Assembly (NCBI GenBank): GCA_019459525.1
Contig: JAIBEY010000039.1
Coordinates: forward strand, 1-64,000
DNA: 64,000 bases
Direction of reading: 5' to 3'
DNA from: Prolixibacteraceae bacterium
GTDB lineage: Bacteria > Bacteroidota > Bacteroidia > Bacteroidales > Prolixibacteraceae
The notes beneath the pieces are model-generated. The model had not been told where the DNA came from. It did no database searches and saw nothing but the letters and a program-made list of their open reading frames with translations. Positions 18,574-27,277 of the stretch are shown piece after piece (position 1 is the first letter of the stretch; the number at the start of each line of letters is the position of its first letter). Made by a program: the position numbers and the translations under genes.

Positions 18574-18603
18574 ATAAAAGGCAGCTAATTAGCTGCCTTT
18601 TAT
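18574..18603 (-). terminator. 30-bp perfect palindrome, terminator of the peroxiredoxin gene
   Basis: ATAAAAGGCAGCTAA is followed directly by its exact reverse complement. On the minus strand the hairpin is followed by TTTTATTTTATGC. It lies 33 nt beyond the stop of the peroxiredoxin gene. With the ricT terminator it insulates two convergent genes. Confidence 0.85.
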
Positions 18604-18635
18604 CCCTTTTCCTATATTTCCGATCTTACATTTTA

Positions 18636-19166
18636 TTATAAAGTTGGATCTCCCGGATTCCAGTCGCAAGGTGTTAGTTCACCTGTCTGGAGGGCGTCCA
18701 GAATACGAATAATTTCTTTTACATTGCGTCCCACATTCAGCCCGTTGATAGAAACATGCTGTATTGTTCCTTCCGGATCGATAATATACGTGGCGCGGTA
18801 AGCAATTTTATTTCCTGCTTCCAAAATACCTAATTCTTCAGAAAGAGATTTGCTGGTGTCGGCCAACATCGGGAATTTCAGCCCTTTTAATCCAGGGTGG
18901 TTGTTGCGCCAGGCCAGGTGAACAAACTGTGAGTCGATGGAAGCACCAACTACATTCGTATCGCGTTTGGCGAATTCTTCGAAATGGTCGTTAAACGAAA
19001 CAATTTCGGTAGGGCAAACGAATGTGAAATCGAGCGGCCACCAAAAGAATACGGTCCATTTTCCTGCAATGTCAGCATTGGTTAACGTTGCAAACTCTTT
19101 ACCTAATTCGAGTGAAACGACAGCTTCTTTCTTAAACTCAGGAAATTTTTCATTAATTGTCTTCAT
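18636..19166 (-). CDS. AhpC/Prx-type peroxiredoxin
   Basis: This thiol peroxidase is 176 aa from ATG 19166 (MKTINEKFPEF). The peroxidatic site is PLDFTFVCPTEI (Cys51). The C-terminal LDALQTGELTPCDWNPGDPTL carries one Cys (Cys167) and resembles the end of mycobacterial AhpC more than the usual VCPANW ending. The track start (19211) is rejected because it falls inside the -7 promoter box (19209-19216). It reduces H2O2 and organic peroxides in the cytoplasm. No AhpF, AhpD or OxyR gene is adjacent, so the reductant is not evident from context. The gene is divergent from the Gfo/Idh gene and has its own promoter and terminator. Confidence 0.92.
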   Translation of the reverse strand: MKTINEKFPEFKKEAVVSLELGKEFATLTNADIAGKWTVFFWWPLDFTFVCPTEIVSFNDHFEEFAKRDTNVVGASIDSQFVHLAWRNNHPGLKGLKFPMLADTSKSLSEELGILEAGNKIAYRATYIIDPEGTIQHVSINGLNVGRNVKEIIRILDALQTGELTPCDWNPGDPTL

Positions 19167-19208
19167 ACTTATTGCTATTAATAAATTAAAATCGATAAAA
19201 TTATAAGA

Positions 19209-19240
19209 CAAATATACGCCCCGATTGTTTGCCCGTCAAA
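19209..19240 (-). promoter_or_regulatory. Bacteroidota-type promoter of the peroxiredoxin gene
   Basis: On the minus strand TTTG (19240-19237), a 20-nt gap and TATATTTG (19216-19209) match -33 TTTG and -7 TAnnTTTG exactly. The ATG at 19166 lies about 43 nt downstream. This decides the start codon against the upstream track start. Confidence 0.72.
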
Positions 19241-19371
19241 TCGAATTTTTCAATACTGAATAGACAAAAGCTATCCGAAAAAATTCATTTACTTGATTTT
19301 ACGCTAAAGTGTTTGATATACGCTTATCTCGGCTTTCCTCGGCTGATTGAATAAAATTAAAAAGTTGGAAC

Positions 19372-19404
19372 TTTGGGGCTTGCTGATTATGGAAGATAAT
19401 TTTA
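19372..19404 (+). promoter_or_regulatory. Possible promoter of the first Gfo/Idh gene
   Basis: TTTG at 19372, a 21-nt gap, then TAATTTTA (one mismatch to TAnnTTTG). It lies about 70 nt before the start codon. Confidence 0.42.
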
Positions 19405-19472
19405 CCTTTAGGGGATTTTTTGATCAGCACACTATTAAAATAATACCTAAATCGAAATTAAATTATTAACCA

Positions 19473-20981
19473 ATGAAAGACAAATTTAGCAGAAGATCAT
19501 TTCTGGCAACTACTGCAACGGCGGCAGCCGCAGTAACTATTCTTCCCAGCAACGTGGTTGCAGGTTTGGGTCATAAAGCACCCAGTGACAAATTAAATAT
19601 CGCTGGTGTTGGAGTTGGCGGTATGGGTTTTGCCAACTTGAAGAACCTTGCATCTGAAAACATCATCGGTCTTTGCGATGTGGACTGGAAATATACTGGA
19701 GGAAACGGTGTATTTGATAAGTTCCCGGGAGCTAAAAAGTACAAAGACTGGAGAGTTATGTACGATGAATTGGGCAAATCCATTGATGGCGTTATGATCG
19801 CAACTGCCGACCATACACACGCCATTACTGCTGCTCATGCCATTACCATGGGTAAAAGTGTTTACGTTCAGAAACCACTGACACACACTGTTTATGAATC
19901 GCGTTTGCTTACCAAATTGGCCGATAAATACAAAGTGGCTACACAAATGGGTAACCAGGGTTCATCTCAGGAAGGTGTTAACCTCACCTGCGAATGGCTG
20001 GCGAATGGCGAAATTGGTGAAGTGACTAAAGTTGAGGCATTTACTGACCGTCCGATCTGGCCACAAGGTTTGAACACACCAAAACAGGGACAATGGGTTC
20101 CTGAAACATTGGATTGGGATTTGTTTACCGGTCCAGCTAAAATGCGTCCATACAACGAAATTTTCCACCCATGGAACTGGCGTGGCTGGTGGGATTACGG
20201 TACAGGTGCATTAGGCGATATGGCTTGCCACATTTTGCACCCCGTATTCGTAGGTCTCGAATTGGGTTATCCAACGAAAGCTCAGGGTAATTCAACCTTA
20301 TTGCTTCAGGATTGCGCTCCAACAGCACAGTCGGTAAAATTAACTTTCCCTGCCCGCTCTGGAAAACGTACCTGGAAAGGATCGAAAAAAGGAGCTCAAC
20401 TTCCACAGGTTGAAGTTTACTGGTTCGATGGTGGAATTAAACCAATGCTTCCTCCAGCATGGCCAGCAGGTAAAAATCCAAACGACTCAGGTGGTGGTGT
20501 ATTCTTCCACGGAACAAAAGGTATCTTAGTTTGTGGTTGTTATGGTGTTAACCCTTGGATTTTACGTCCTGATGGCACTGTTGTAAAACCGGAAAATGCA
20601 CCAAAATTCCGTCGTCGTGTTGAAACATCACACGAAATGGATTGGGTTCGTGCAGCAAAAGAAAGTCCGGAAAGCCGTGTACAAACAGCTTCTAATTTCA
20701 GCGAAGCTGGTCCATTCAACGAAATGGTGGTAATGGGCGTATTGGCTGTTCGTTTGCAATCGCTTAATAAAGAATTGTTGTGGGACGGCCCGAACATGAA
20801 ATTCACCAACATCAATGACGATGAGAAAATTAAAATCGTTATTGAAGATGGGTTCAAAATTCATGACGGTCACCCAACATTCAATAAAACTTACACCGAT
20901 CCGGTTCCTGCTCCAGAATTTGCTGCTGAACTGATCAAACATACTTACCGCAAACCCTGGAGTCTTCCGGAAATGCCGTAA
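19473..20981 (+). CDS. Gfo/Idh/MocA family oxidoreductase with Tat signal (copy 1)
   Basis: This 502-aa protein has a twin-arginine leader (FSRRSFLATTATAAAAVTILP), so export in folded form is expected. The dinucleotide-binding Rossmann motif is GVGVGGMGFANL. The position of the usual EKP is YVQKPLTH, keeping the Lys but changing Glu to Gln. The C-terminal Gfo/Idh beta domain includes HPWNWRGWWDYGTGALGDMACHI. Family members use NAD(P) on sugars or polyols; the substrate here is unknown. It is a tandem paralogue of the next gene, from which a hairpin terminator separates it. Periplasmic Gfo/Idh proteins with Tat signals are common in polysaccharide-using Bacteroidota. Confidence 0.9.
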   Translation: MKDKFSRRSFLATTATAAAAVTILPSNVVAGLGHKAPSDKLNIAGVGVGGMGFANLKNLASENIIGLCDVDWKYTGGNGVFDKFPGAKKYKDWRVMYDELGKSIDGVMIATADHTHAITAAHAITMGKSVYVQKPLTHTVYESRLLTKLADKYKVATQMGNQGSSQEGVNLTCEWLANGEIGEVTKVEAFTDRPIWPQGLNTPKQGQWVPETLDWDLFTGPAKMRPYNEIFHPWNWRGWWDYGTGALGDMACHILHPVFVGLELGYPTKAQGNSTLLLQDCAPTAQSVKLTFPARSGKRTWKGSKKGAQLPQVEVYWFDGGIKPMLPPAWPAGKNPNDSGGGVFFHGTKGILVCGCYGVNPWILRPDGTVVKPENAPKFRRRVETSHEMDWVRAAKESPESRVQTASNFSEAGPFNEMVVMGVLAVRLQSLNKELLWDGPNMKFTNINDDEKIKIVIEDGFKIHDGHPTFNKTYTDPVPAPEFAAELIKHTYRKPWSLPEMP

Positions 20982-21003
20982 TAACTGTTTAAATTGATAT
21001 TTT

Positions 21004-21036
21004 AAAGGTGAATCTGAAAGGGTTCACCTTTTTTGT
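21004..21036 (+). terminator. Terminator between the tandem Gfo/Idh genes
   Basis: AAAGGTGAA/TTCACCTTT form a 9-bp stem around a 10-nt loop, followed by TTTTGTTTCTTT. It lies 22 nt after the first gene. The track start of the second gene (21008) falls inside it, which argues for the later ATG at 21134. Confidence 0.8.
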
Positions 21037-21133
21037 TTCTTTAACGATTAGATTAACGCTTTCGTTTCTGAATTTAAATCGGAATACCTATTTTCACCGA
21101 ATCAGAAAATCTATTTTTTTCAATAGAAACAAC

Positions 21134-22621
21134 ATGGAAAATAATCGTCAGACAATCAGTCGCAGGCATTTTTTGGGAACCACCACCCTGGCAGCTACAG
21201 CAGTAACTATATTACCCGCCAATGTAATTGCAGGATTAGGGCACAAAGCCCCGAGCGATAAACTTAATATTGTTGGTATTGGTGTGGGAGGAATGGGTTT
21301 CAACAACCTCTCGAACATGGATACCGAAAATATTGTGGCCTTGTGCGATGTGGATTGGAAATATGCCGGACGAAACGCTTTCCGCAAATGGCCTTTAGCC
21401 TCGAAATATCAGGACTACCGGCAGATGTTCGACAAACAAAAAAATATTGATGCGGTAATGATTGCCACTCCCGACCATTCCCATGCGCTTCCGGCTTTAA
21501 TGGCAATGAAATCAGGCTACCATGTTTACCTGCAAAAACCGCTTACCCATTCGGTGTTCGAGTCACGAATCATGACCGAAACAGCCCTACGATATGGTGT
21601 GGCTACTCAAATGGGGAATCAGGGAAATTCAGGAGAAGGCATTCGCAAAATATGTGAATGGATATGGGCCGGAACGATTGGGGAAGTCACTTCGGTTGAT
21701 GCGTGGACCAATCGCCCGATCTGGCCGCAGGGATTGGAACGTCCGGTTGACAAGATGCGAATTCCGGGCACGTTGAACTGGGATCTTTTTATTGGCCCGG
21801 CCAAGTTTCGTCCGTATCACGAAGTTTATACACCCTGGAATTGGCGCGGCTGGTGGGATTTTGGAACCGGCGCTTTAGGCGATATGGCCTGCCACATTCT
21901 CGATCCTGTTTTTAAAGCTCTGATGTTGCAATATCCAACTGCGGTGGAAGGCAGTTCAACTCAGGTAAATAATGAATCGGCACCCAATGCCGAAAAAGTA
22001 ATCTATTGGTTTCCCGAACGGGATAATTTACCCAAAGTGGGTATGCCCGAAGTAAAAATAACCTGGTACGATGGAGGAATGTTGCCCGAACGCCCGGAAG
22101 AGCTGAATGACAATGAACCCATGGGCGACTGGAATGGTGGGGTTATTTTCTACGGAACCAAAGGAAAAATCATGTGCGGGTGTTATGGTGCCAATCCAAC
22201 TTTGCTGCCAACTTCGGAGATGGCACATTTTAACCAGCCCGCAAATTCGATCCGCCGTATTCCGAATGCTGAAACCAATGGGCATGAACAGGACTGGATT
22301 CGTGCGGCAAAAGAAAACAAGGAGAATAGGGTGGAGGCCAGTTCAAATTTCAGCTATGCCGGGCCGCTGAACGAAATGGTGGTGATGGGTGTTTTGGCCG
22401 TTCGGCTTCAGGATTTAAAGAAGCGGTTGTTGTGGGACGGGAAAAACATGCAGTTCACCAACATCGGGCAATCTGAAAAAATCAGGGTTGTTACGTCCAA
22501 TAAGTTTGAGGTGATTAACGGGGATCCGAAATTTGACACCAAATACGATACGATTCCGGCATTGGCATCGGCTGAAGAATGGATTCGGCACAATTACCGC
22601 GATGGCTGGGAGCAGATTTAA
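21134..22621 (+). CDS. Gfo/Idh/MocA family oxidoreductase with Tat signal (copy 2)
   Basis: From ATG 21134 this 495-aa protein starts MENNRQTISRRHFLGTTTL, a twin-arginine leader. It shares AGLGHKAPSDKLNI, GVGGMGF, QKPLTHSVFESR and PWNWRGWWDFGTGALGDMACHIL with the gene just upstream, so the pair arose by tandem duplication. It keeps the Rossmann motif and the Gln-for-Glu change in the EKP-like motif. The cell location is probably the periplasm. The substrate is unknown. Moving the start from 21008 removes 42 residues that lie across the upstream terminator and are not signal-like. Confidence 0.9.
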   Translation: MENNRQTISRRHFLGTTTLAATAVTILPANVIAGLGHKAPSDKLNIVGIGVGGMGFNNLSNMDTENIVALCDVDWKYAGRNAFRKWPLASKYQDYRQMFDKQKNIDAVMIATPDHSHALPALMAMKSGYHVYLQKPLTHSVFESRIMTETALRYGVATQMGNQGNSGEGIRKICEWIWAGTIGEVTSVDAWTNRPIWPQGLERPVDKMRIPGTLNWDLFIGPAKFRPYHEVYTPWNWRGWWDFGTGALGDMACHILDPVFKALMLQYPTAVEGSSTQVNNESAPNAEKVIYWFPERDNLPKVGMPEVKITWYDGGMLPERPEELNDNEPMGDWNGGVIFYGTKGKIMCGCYGANPTLLPTSEMAHFNQPANSIRRIPNAETNGHEQDWIRAAKENKENRVEASSNFSYAGPLNEMVVMGVLAVRLQDLKKRLLWDGKNMQFTNIGQSEKIRVVTSNKFEVINGDPKFDTKYDTIPALASAEEWIRHNYRDGWEQI

Positions 22622-22688
22622 TTTCTGATGCCATTGAGCGGTATGCAGCGATCGTCTTTAGCAAACAGGTCCGTTGTTTATTGAGCTT

Positions 22689-24593
22689 TCAGCGTATTTT
22701 ACGCTGACCCATTGATCTGGGAATGGTAAATTGGAAGGTGCTTCCTTTTCCCACTTCACTCTCGACCCAAATTTTACCTCCATTTTTCTCAACAAATTCT
22801 TTGCATAAAATCAGTCCGAGTCCTGTACTAAGCTCTCCTTCAGTACCCGTTCGGCTTGTTCTTTTATTCAGGCTAAAAAGATTGCCAATTCCTTCGCTGC
22901 CGATTCCTATCCCTGAATCTTTAACCGATATTTCAACAGAATGGCTATTAACAGGTTTTGCCTTCAGGGTAATGGTTCCATTCCTGAAAGTGAACTTCAC
23001 GGCATTGTATCCAAGGTTACGAACGATTAGTTTTAGCATATTTTCGTCGGCATCAACCAGCAGGTCGTCGGGTATATCATACTGAATTTGTATCTCTTTT
23101 TTGTTTGCCGCCTCAATTACCAGCGCCATACTTTCTACAATTTTTGGCTTCAATAAAAACGATGAGGGAGCAAACGAGATTAAGCCACTTTCCATACGCG
23201 ACCATTCGAGCAGGTTTTCCAGTAAAGAGTTTAGGCTTATCGCCGATTCTTTCATTTCAACAGCCATGTCCTGAATTTCCTGTATGCACATTTCATAAAG
23301 GTCTTCGGCCATAATTTCGGTGTATTTCATAAACGAACTGAAGGGGCTGCGCAAATCGTGGGCAAGTATGGAGAACAGTTTGTCTTTTTCGGCATTGAGG
23401 TTTAGCAACTCGGCATTTTTACGTTCGAGTTCCTGTTCTGTTTTTTTACGTTCGGTAATGTCGGTCATAAAGTTAAACGTAGCCAGGCTTCCGTCCCAAT
23501 CAATGGCAGCACCACTTACTTCCACCCACTTAATTTCCTTGTCCCTGGTAAATATCCTGAATTGGTACCTGGGCTCAACAGGATCATAACTGAGCCGTTT
23601 CACGTAATTACTCTGGACAAGCTCTCTGTCGTCGGGATGAATAAAATCCAGAAAAGGTTTCGAATGTAATTCATCTTCCGTATAGCCGGTTATTTCGAGC
23701 ATCATCGGGTTTACAAACCTTAAACTGTTACCTTGTGCCACCAATACACCTTCGTTGGCTGTTTCAACAAGCAGGCGGTAGCGTTGCTCACTTTCCTGAA
23801 GCTTTAATTCGGCACGGTTTCGATCAGAAATATCCCTCCAGTCAAAAAAAATCCCTCTGGTATTATCGAACTCATCCTTGATCAAGTCTCCCGTAATTTC
23901 TGTGTGAAAAAGAGATCCATCCAAACGCTTTCCCCTGTATTCGTTTGCCTGAATTTTGCTGCCCTGTATTAATTTTTCGATGTCAGCTTTCAAGCGATCC
24001 CAATCGTCTGGAATTATAAAGCGAAGAAATTTTTCGCCAAGTAAATCCTGCTCGTTTTCGCCTCCAAGCAATTGTATTGCTGAAGGCGATGCCATGGTAA
24101 TGTGGCCGTGAATATCTGAAAGAATAATACCATCGGGCGAGGCATCGAGCGTAACGCGATAAAGCGCTTCGCTTTCGTGCAGTGCTTTTTGTATGGTTTC
24201 TTTATCTTTTAGCGATTGCGCTAAGCGTTGAAATGATTCAGTAAAGACTCCCGAAAATTCAACCTTCTGGTTGTAGTCGCCGGCGGCAAATTGTCCGACC
24301 TGCCATACCAAATGCCTGAGATTTGAATGCAATTCTTTAAATGGCGCAATAAAGTGGTTGTGGTGGGGCGGATCAAGATCTAATTCCCCGTGCGAGAGAC
24401 TTAAAATAAATTCTCCGGCTTCCTCCTGTTTCCGGGCTAGGACGGCAACTGCTTCGTACAGTTTTTTCAGGTCATCAGAAGGAATATCCTCTTTTTTGAG
24501 ATCATCCAGGATGCTTTTCACCGCATGGTGGTTACCTTCGGTTATGCCCTCAATAACATTGGTAATTTGGCTGACAATGCGATTTTCGTTCAT
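22689..24593 (-). CDS. PAS-domain sensor histidine kinase
   Basis: This 634-aa protein has an N-terminal helical region (about 1-130, with QFAAGDYNQKVEFSGVFTESFQRL resembling a HAMP-like linker) and two PAS/PAC units (about 140-260 and 265-385, ending in DWRDISDRNRAE and NFMTDITERKK). A HisKA domain carries SILAHDLRSPF (phospho-acceptor His). The HATPase has NLGYNAVKFT, KDSGIGIGSEG and TGLGLILCKEF. No transmembrane segment or receiver domain is seen, so it is probably cytoplasmic and hands phosphate to a regulator elsewhere. Its ATG overlaps the stop of the V4R gene (ATGA), so the two are translationally coupled. Confidence 0.9.
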   Translation of the reverse strand: MNENRIVSQITNVIEGITEGNHHAVKSILDDLKKEDIPSDDLKKLYEAVAVLARKQEEAGEFILSLSHGELDLDPPHHNHFIAPFKELHSNLRHLVWQVGQFAAGDYNQKVEFSGVFTESFQRLAQSLKDKETIQKALHESEALYRVTLDASPDGIILSDIHGHITMASPSAIQLLGGENEQDLLGEKFLRFIIPDDWDRLKADIEKLIQGSKIQANEYRGKRLDGSLFHTEITGDLIKDEFDNTRGIFFDWRDISDRNRAELKLQESEQRYRLLVETANEGVLVAQGNSLRFVNPMMLEITGYTEDELHSKPFLDFIHPDDRELVQSNYVKRLSYDPVEPRYQFRIFTRDKEIKWVEVSGAAIDWDGSLATFNFMTDITERKKTEQELERKNAELLNLNAEKDKLFSILAHDLRSPFSSFMKYTEIMAEDLYEMCIQEIQDMAVEMKESAISLNSLLENLLEWSRMESGLISFAPSSFLLKPKIVESMALVIEAANKKEIQIQYDIPDDLLVDADENMLKLIVRNLGYNAVKFTFRNGTITLKAKPVNSHSVEISVKDSGIGIGSEGIGNLFSLNKRTSRTGTEGELSTGLGLILCKEFVEKNGGKIWVESEVGKGSTFQFTIPRSMGQRKIR

Positions 24594-25111
24594 TCTTTTA
24601 ATTTAGCGGTGAATCTGCACACACGATCTCCTTTCGACCAGCAATCAATTTCCCTGACATCAAAATCCTTGTTGGTGTAAACCGATAAAACGCCAGCCAG
24701 AAAACCTTCGTCGTAATTGCAAACGGTTTCGTTAGTTATGGGTAAGCCCGAACAGTCGAGATCTTCGGTGATTACAAATACAAAATTCAGGTTTTCGAGA
24801 TCGGTTTTTTCGACCCGCAAAGAACCAATGTTTAGTGCCGTTAACTGTTCCTGAAGTTGGGCGATAAACAAATGGAAAGGTTGGGTGCAATCGAGCATGT
24901 TTTTGCAAAATTCCTCGCCGGCCAGTCGCCCGCTCTCGTTAAACATTTCATTGGCCATTTCAGCCCCAAAGCGCTTGTTTAAAACACTTTTCATGGTGTA
25001 TTGCATCAACCGGTAAACGGCAACACTGGTGGTATTTCCCAGGTTTGGCCGCCCGAGTGATATATCTCCAATATCACTCCATTTAAACGTATATTTACTA
25101 ATTGCAGGCAT
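24590..25111 (-). CDS. V4R-domain protein
   Basis: This 173-aa protein has a V4R (4-vinyl reductase) domain over most of its length. The C-terminal pattern NYDEGFLAGVLS...REIDCWSKGDRVCRF has the conserved Gly and the C-x-K/G-x-GD-x-x-C pair typical of the family. V4R domains bind small hydrophobic ligands or metal and often act as sensors. It sits between two histidine kinases, 41 nt after one and overlapping the other by 4 nt, so a ligand-sensing role feeding the kinases is a reasonable inference. No other domain is present. Confidence 0.8.
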   Translation of the reverse strand: MPAISKYTFKWSDIGDISLGRPNLGNTTSVAVYRLMQYTMKSVLNKRFGAEMANEMFNESGRLAGEEFCKNMLDCTQPFHLFIAQLQEQLTALNIGSLRVEKTDLENLNFVFVITEDLDCSGLPITNETVCNYDEGFLAGVLSVYTNKDFDVREIDCWSKGDRVCRFTAKLKE

Positions 25112-25152
25112 AACTGTTAAGTTGAAAGTGATTGTCAGTTTGGTCTAAAATA

Positions 25153-26850
25153 TTAATTTAATTTAATCGGAACGAATTCCATTCCGGGGCTGCCTGGCAA
25201 AGTAAAACAAAATTTGCTTCCTTTCCCTTCCTCACTTTCTGCCCAAATCCGGCCACCATGCTTTTCAATAAAGTCTTTGCACAGAATTAAACCTAATCCG
25301 GAACTGTGCTCGCCTTCAGTTCCCATCCTGCTTGTTTGCTGATGAATTCGAAATAGTTTTTCAAGCAGAGTTTTATTCATTCCGATTCCGGAATCTGTTA
25401 GTGAAATTTCTACCGAACCGTCATGCAGGGATTGTGCCCTGAGTACGACCTTTCCTCCTTTTAACGAAAATTTTATGGCATTCGAAGCTAGATTGCGGAC
25501 AGTTGATTCCAACATTTTTACATCGGCAAAAACCATTAGCCCGTCAGGAACAACTACCTCTACATCAACCCCTTTGTTATAGGCTGATTCAATAAGCAAT
25601 TGAAGGATTTCAGAAACTTTGGGTTTCAGTGCAAAATAATCGGGCGAGAAACTAATAATTCCCCTTTGCAGGCTCGACCACTCCAACAGATTTTCAAGTA
25701 ACCCGTAAAGGTTAGTTGCCGAACGGCTCAAACTCATGGCAAAGCGCTGAACTTCAGATATTTTTAGCCGCGGCAGTTCTTCGGCCATTAAGTGAGTCAA
25801 TCCCAGAAAACTGTTAAAGGGGCTTCGCAAGTCGTGGGCGATGATGGAAAAAAACTTGTCTTTTTCGGCATTTAATTTCAGCAGTTCCTCGTTTTTCAGT
25901 GTAATTCGCTGTTCGGCATTTTTGATTTCTGAAATATCGAAGCAGTGACCGATGTACCCGATAAATTCGCCTTTGGCGTTGTAATTTGGGGTTGCTTTAT
26001 CCAGTATCCAGCGATATTCGCCAGTGCTGTTTCGCAGGCGGTATTCCATGTTGAACGATTCCTGTTTATCGAAATGCGACTGGTATGTTTTTGTGCAGTA
26101 TTGAAAATCATCCGGATGAATACCATCCATCCACCCATTCCCTAATTCCATTTCGAGCGACCGGCCTGTAAAATTGAGCCATACATTGTTGAAATAATTG
26201 TACTTTTTGTTGGTATCAGAGCTCCAGATCAGGGCTTGGCCCGAGTCTGCAAGGGTGCGGTAGCTGTACTCTCTTTCAATCAATAAATCTTCAGCAATTT
26301 TCTGTTTGGTAATGTCGCTTATGATTAAAAATAATTTAGGCTGTTTGTATTTATCCGTTTCCGAAGAATCATTACTCTTCAGGTTTCCGGTGATTCGCGC
26401 AAAAAAGGGAGCCCCATCCCTTTTAAACATCTTTAATTCCATGCTTTTATCCGCAGGGTTATTAAAGAATGCCTGAAAATGGGTATGAAAATAGGCCCGG
26501 TCACTGTCGCTCATGAAATCGGACAGGCTTGAATTCAATATTTGGGAACTATCGGTATTTACCATATCGGCAAATGTCTGATTGGCCTGAACAATGATGC
26601 TGTTCGAATTTAATGTGACATAGCCAACAGGAGCCTGGTTGTACAGTTGGGCATATCTGGATTCAGAATTTTTTAACTGGTTTTGTGTTTGCTGGAGTTC
26701 TTTATTCTGAAATTCGAGTTCAGTCAGGTACAACTTTAAATGGTGAATGATTCGATTAAAATCAGTTAAAGGGATATCATCAGACCTTTGGCTACTTTCA
26801 TCGATTGCTTTCTCAGCGGCTTCCTTTAATTTAGTTAATCTGTCATCCAT
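25153..26850 (-). CDS. PAS-domain sensor histidine kinase, first gene of the operon
   Basis: This 565-aa protein has an N-terminal coiled-coil-like stretch (about 1-65, LKLYLTELEFQNKELQQTQNQLKNSE). Two PAS units follow (QLYNQAPVGYVTLNS and YRTLADSGQALIWSSD, the second with the PAC motif GYIGHCFDISEIKNAEQR). HisKA has SIIAHDLRSPFNSF; HATPase has NLASNAIKFS, DSGIGMNK and GLGLILCKDF. The last about 230 residues are very similar to the 634-aa kinase downstream, so the two kinases are paralogues. No membrane segment is seen. It heads a three-gene minus-strand operon (kinase, V4R, kinase). Confidence 0.9.
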   Translation of the reverse strand: MDDRLTKLKEAAEKAIDESSQRSDDIPLTDFNRIIHHLKLYLTELEFQNKELQQTQNQLKNSESRYAQLYNQAPVGYVTLNSNSIIVQANQTFADMVNTDSSQILNSSLSDFMSDSDRAYFHTHFQAFFNNPADKSMELKMFKRDGAPFFARITGNLKSNDSSETDKYKQPKLFLIISDITKQKIAEDLLIEREYSYRTLADSGQALIWSSDTNKKYNYFNNVWLNFTGRSLEMELGNGWMDGIHPDDFQYCTKTYQSHFDKQESFNMEYRLRNSTGEYRWILDKATPNYNAKGEFIGYIGHCFDISEIKNAEQRITLKNEELLKLNAEKDKFFSIIAHDLRSPFNSFLGLTHLMAEELPRLKISEVQRFAMSLSRSATNLYGLLENLLEWSSLQRGIISFSPDYFALKPKVSEILQLLIESAYNKGVDVEVVVPDGLMVFADVKMLESTVRNLASNAIKFSLKGGKVVLRAQSLHDGSVEISLTDSGIGMNKTLLEKLFRIHQQTSRMGTEGEHSSGLGLILCKDFIEKHGGRIWAESEEGKGSKFCFTLPGSPGMEFVPIKLN

Positions 26851-27277
26851 ATAGAATTGCTTGAGATTTGTAAAATTTCTCGTTTCCGATATTGATTTTA
26901 TGCACGCTCTGTCCCCCGATATTTAGTCATATCAATGACCATTGGCGCAACAGCGAATATCAAGTAATCAATGAACTGAATGTATATGAACAAGCCGTCT
27001 CGTTAAGACTTTATGTTTTATTGCTGAAGTTCAAAAAATAACATGAATTGATGACTTTTGCCTTAAATCCCGGATTTAGGAATGAGGGGGAGATCACACC
27101 TAAAAAGGTAACTGTTTAACAGCTATTCGGATGTTTTTGTTCTATTAATTAGCCATTGAAAAGTTTTATTCACGAGTTTGTCAAAAATTGTTGTCTAACA
27201 TCCTGATTTAGGCAATTGGTAAGTTTCAAGGATTACTGAAATAGTTACATTTGGTTGCGAACAATAAACTTAAGCCG
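26851..27277. other. 427-bp divergent intergenic region
   Basis: I see no gene here. A TACATTTG -7 box at 27246-27253 serves the acyltransferase gene on the plus strand. No clear promoter is recognised for the kinase operon on the minus strand. Confidence 0.5.
27246..27253 (+). promoter_or_regulatory. -7 promoter box of the acyltransferase gene
   Basis: TACATTTG matches TAnnTTTG exactly. TTTC, a partial -33, lies 18 nt upstream. The track start (TTG at 27251) is inside this box, so ATG 27278 is preferred. Confidence 0.5.

Larger units (their letters stand above)
19167..19472. other. 306-bp divergent promoter region
   Basis: This spacer holds the peroxiredoxin promoter (minus, 19209-19240) and a weaker candidate promoter for the first Gfo/Idh gene (plus, 19372-19404). 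I see nothing else in it. Confidence 0.6.

Noticed and set aside
19167-19211. Upstream start of the peroxiredoxin in the ORF track
   Set aside because: It overlaps the consensus -7 box at 19209-19216; the family N-terminus starts at ATG 19166.
21008-21133. Upstream start of the second Gfo/Idh gene given in the ORF track
   Set aside because: It lies inside a Rho-independent terminator; the Tat leader begins at ATG 21134.
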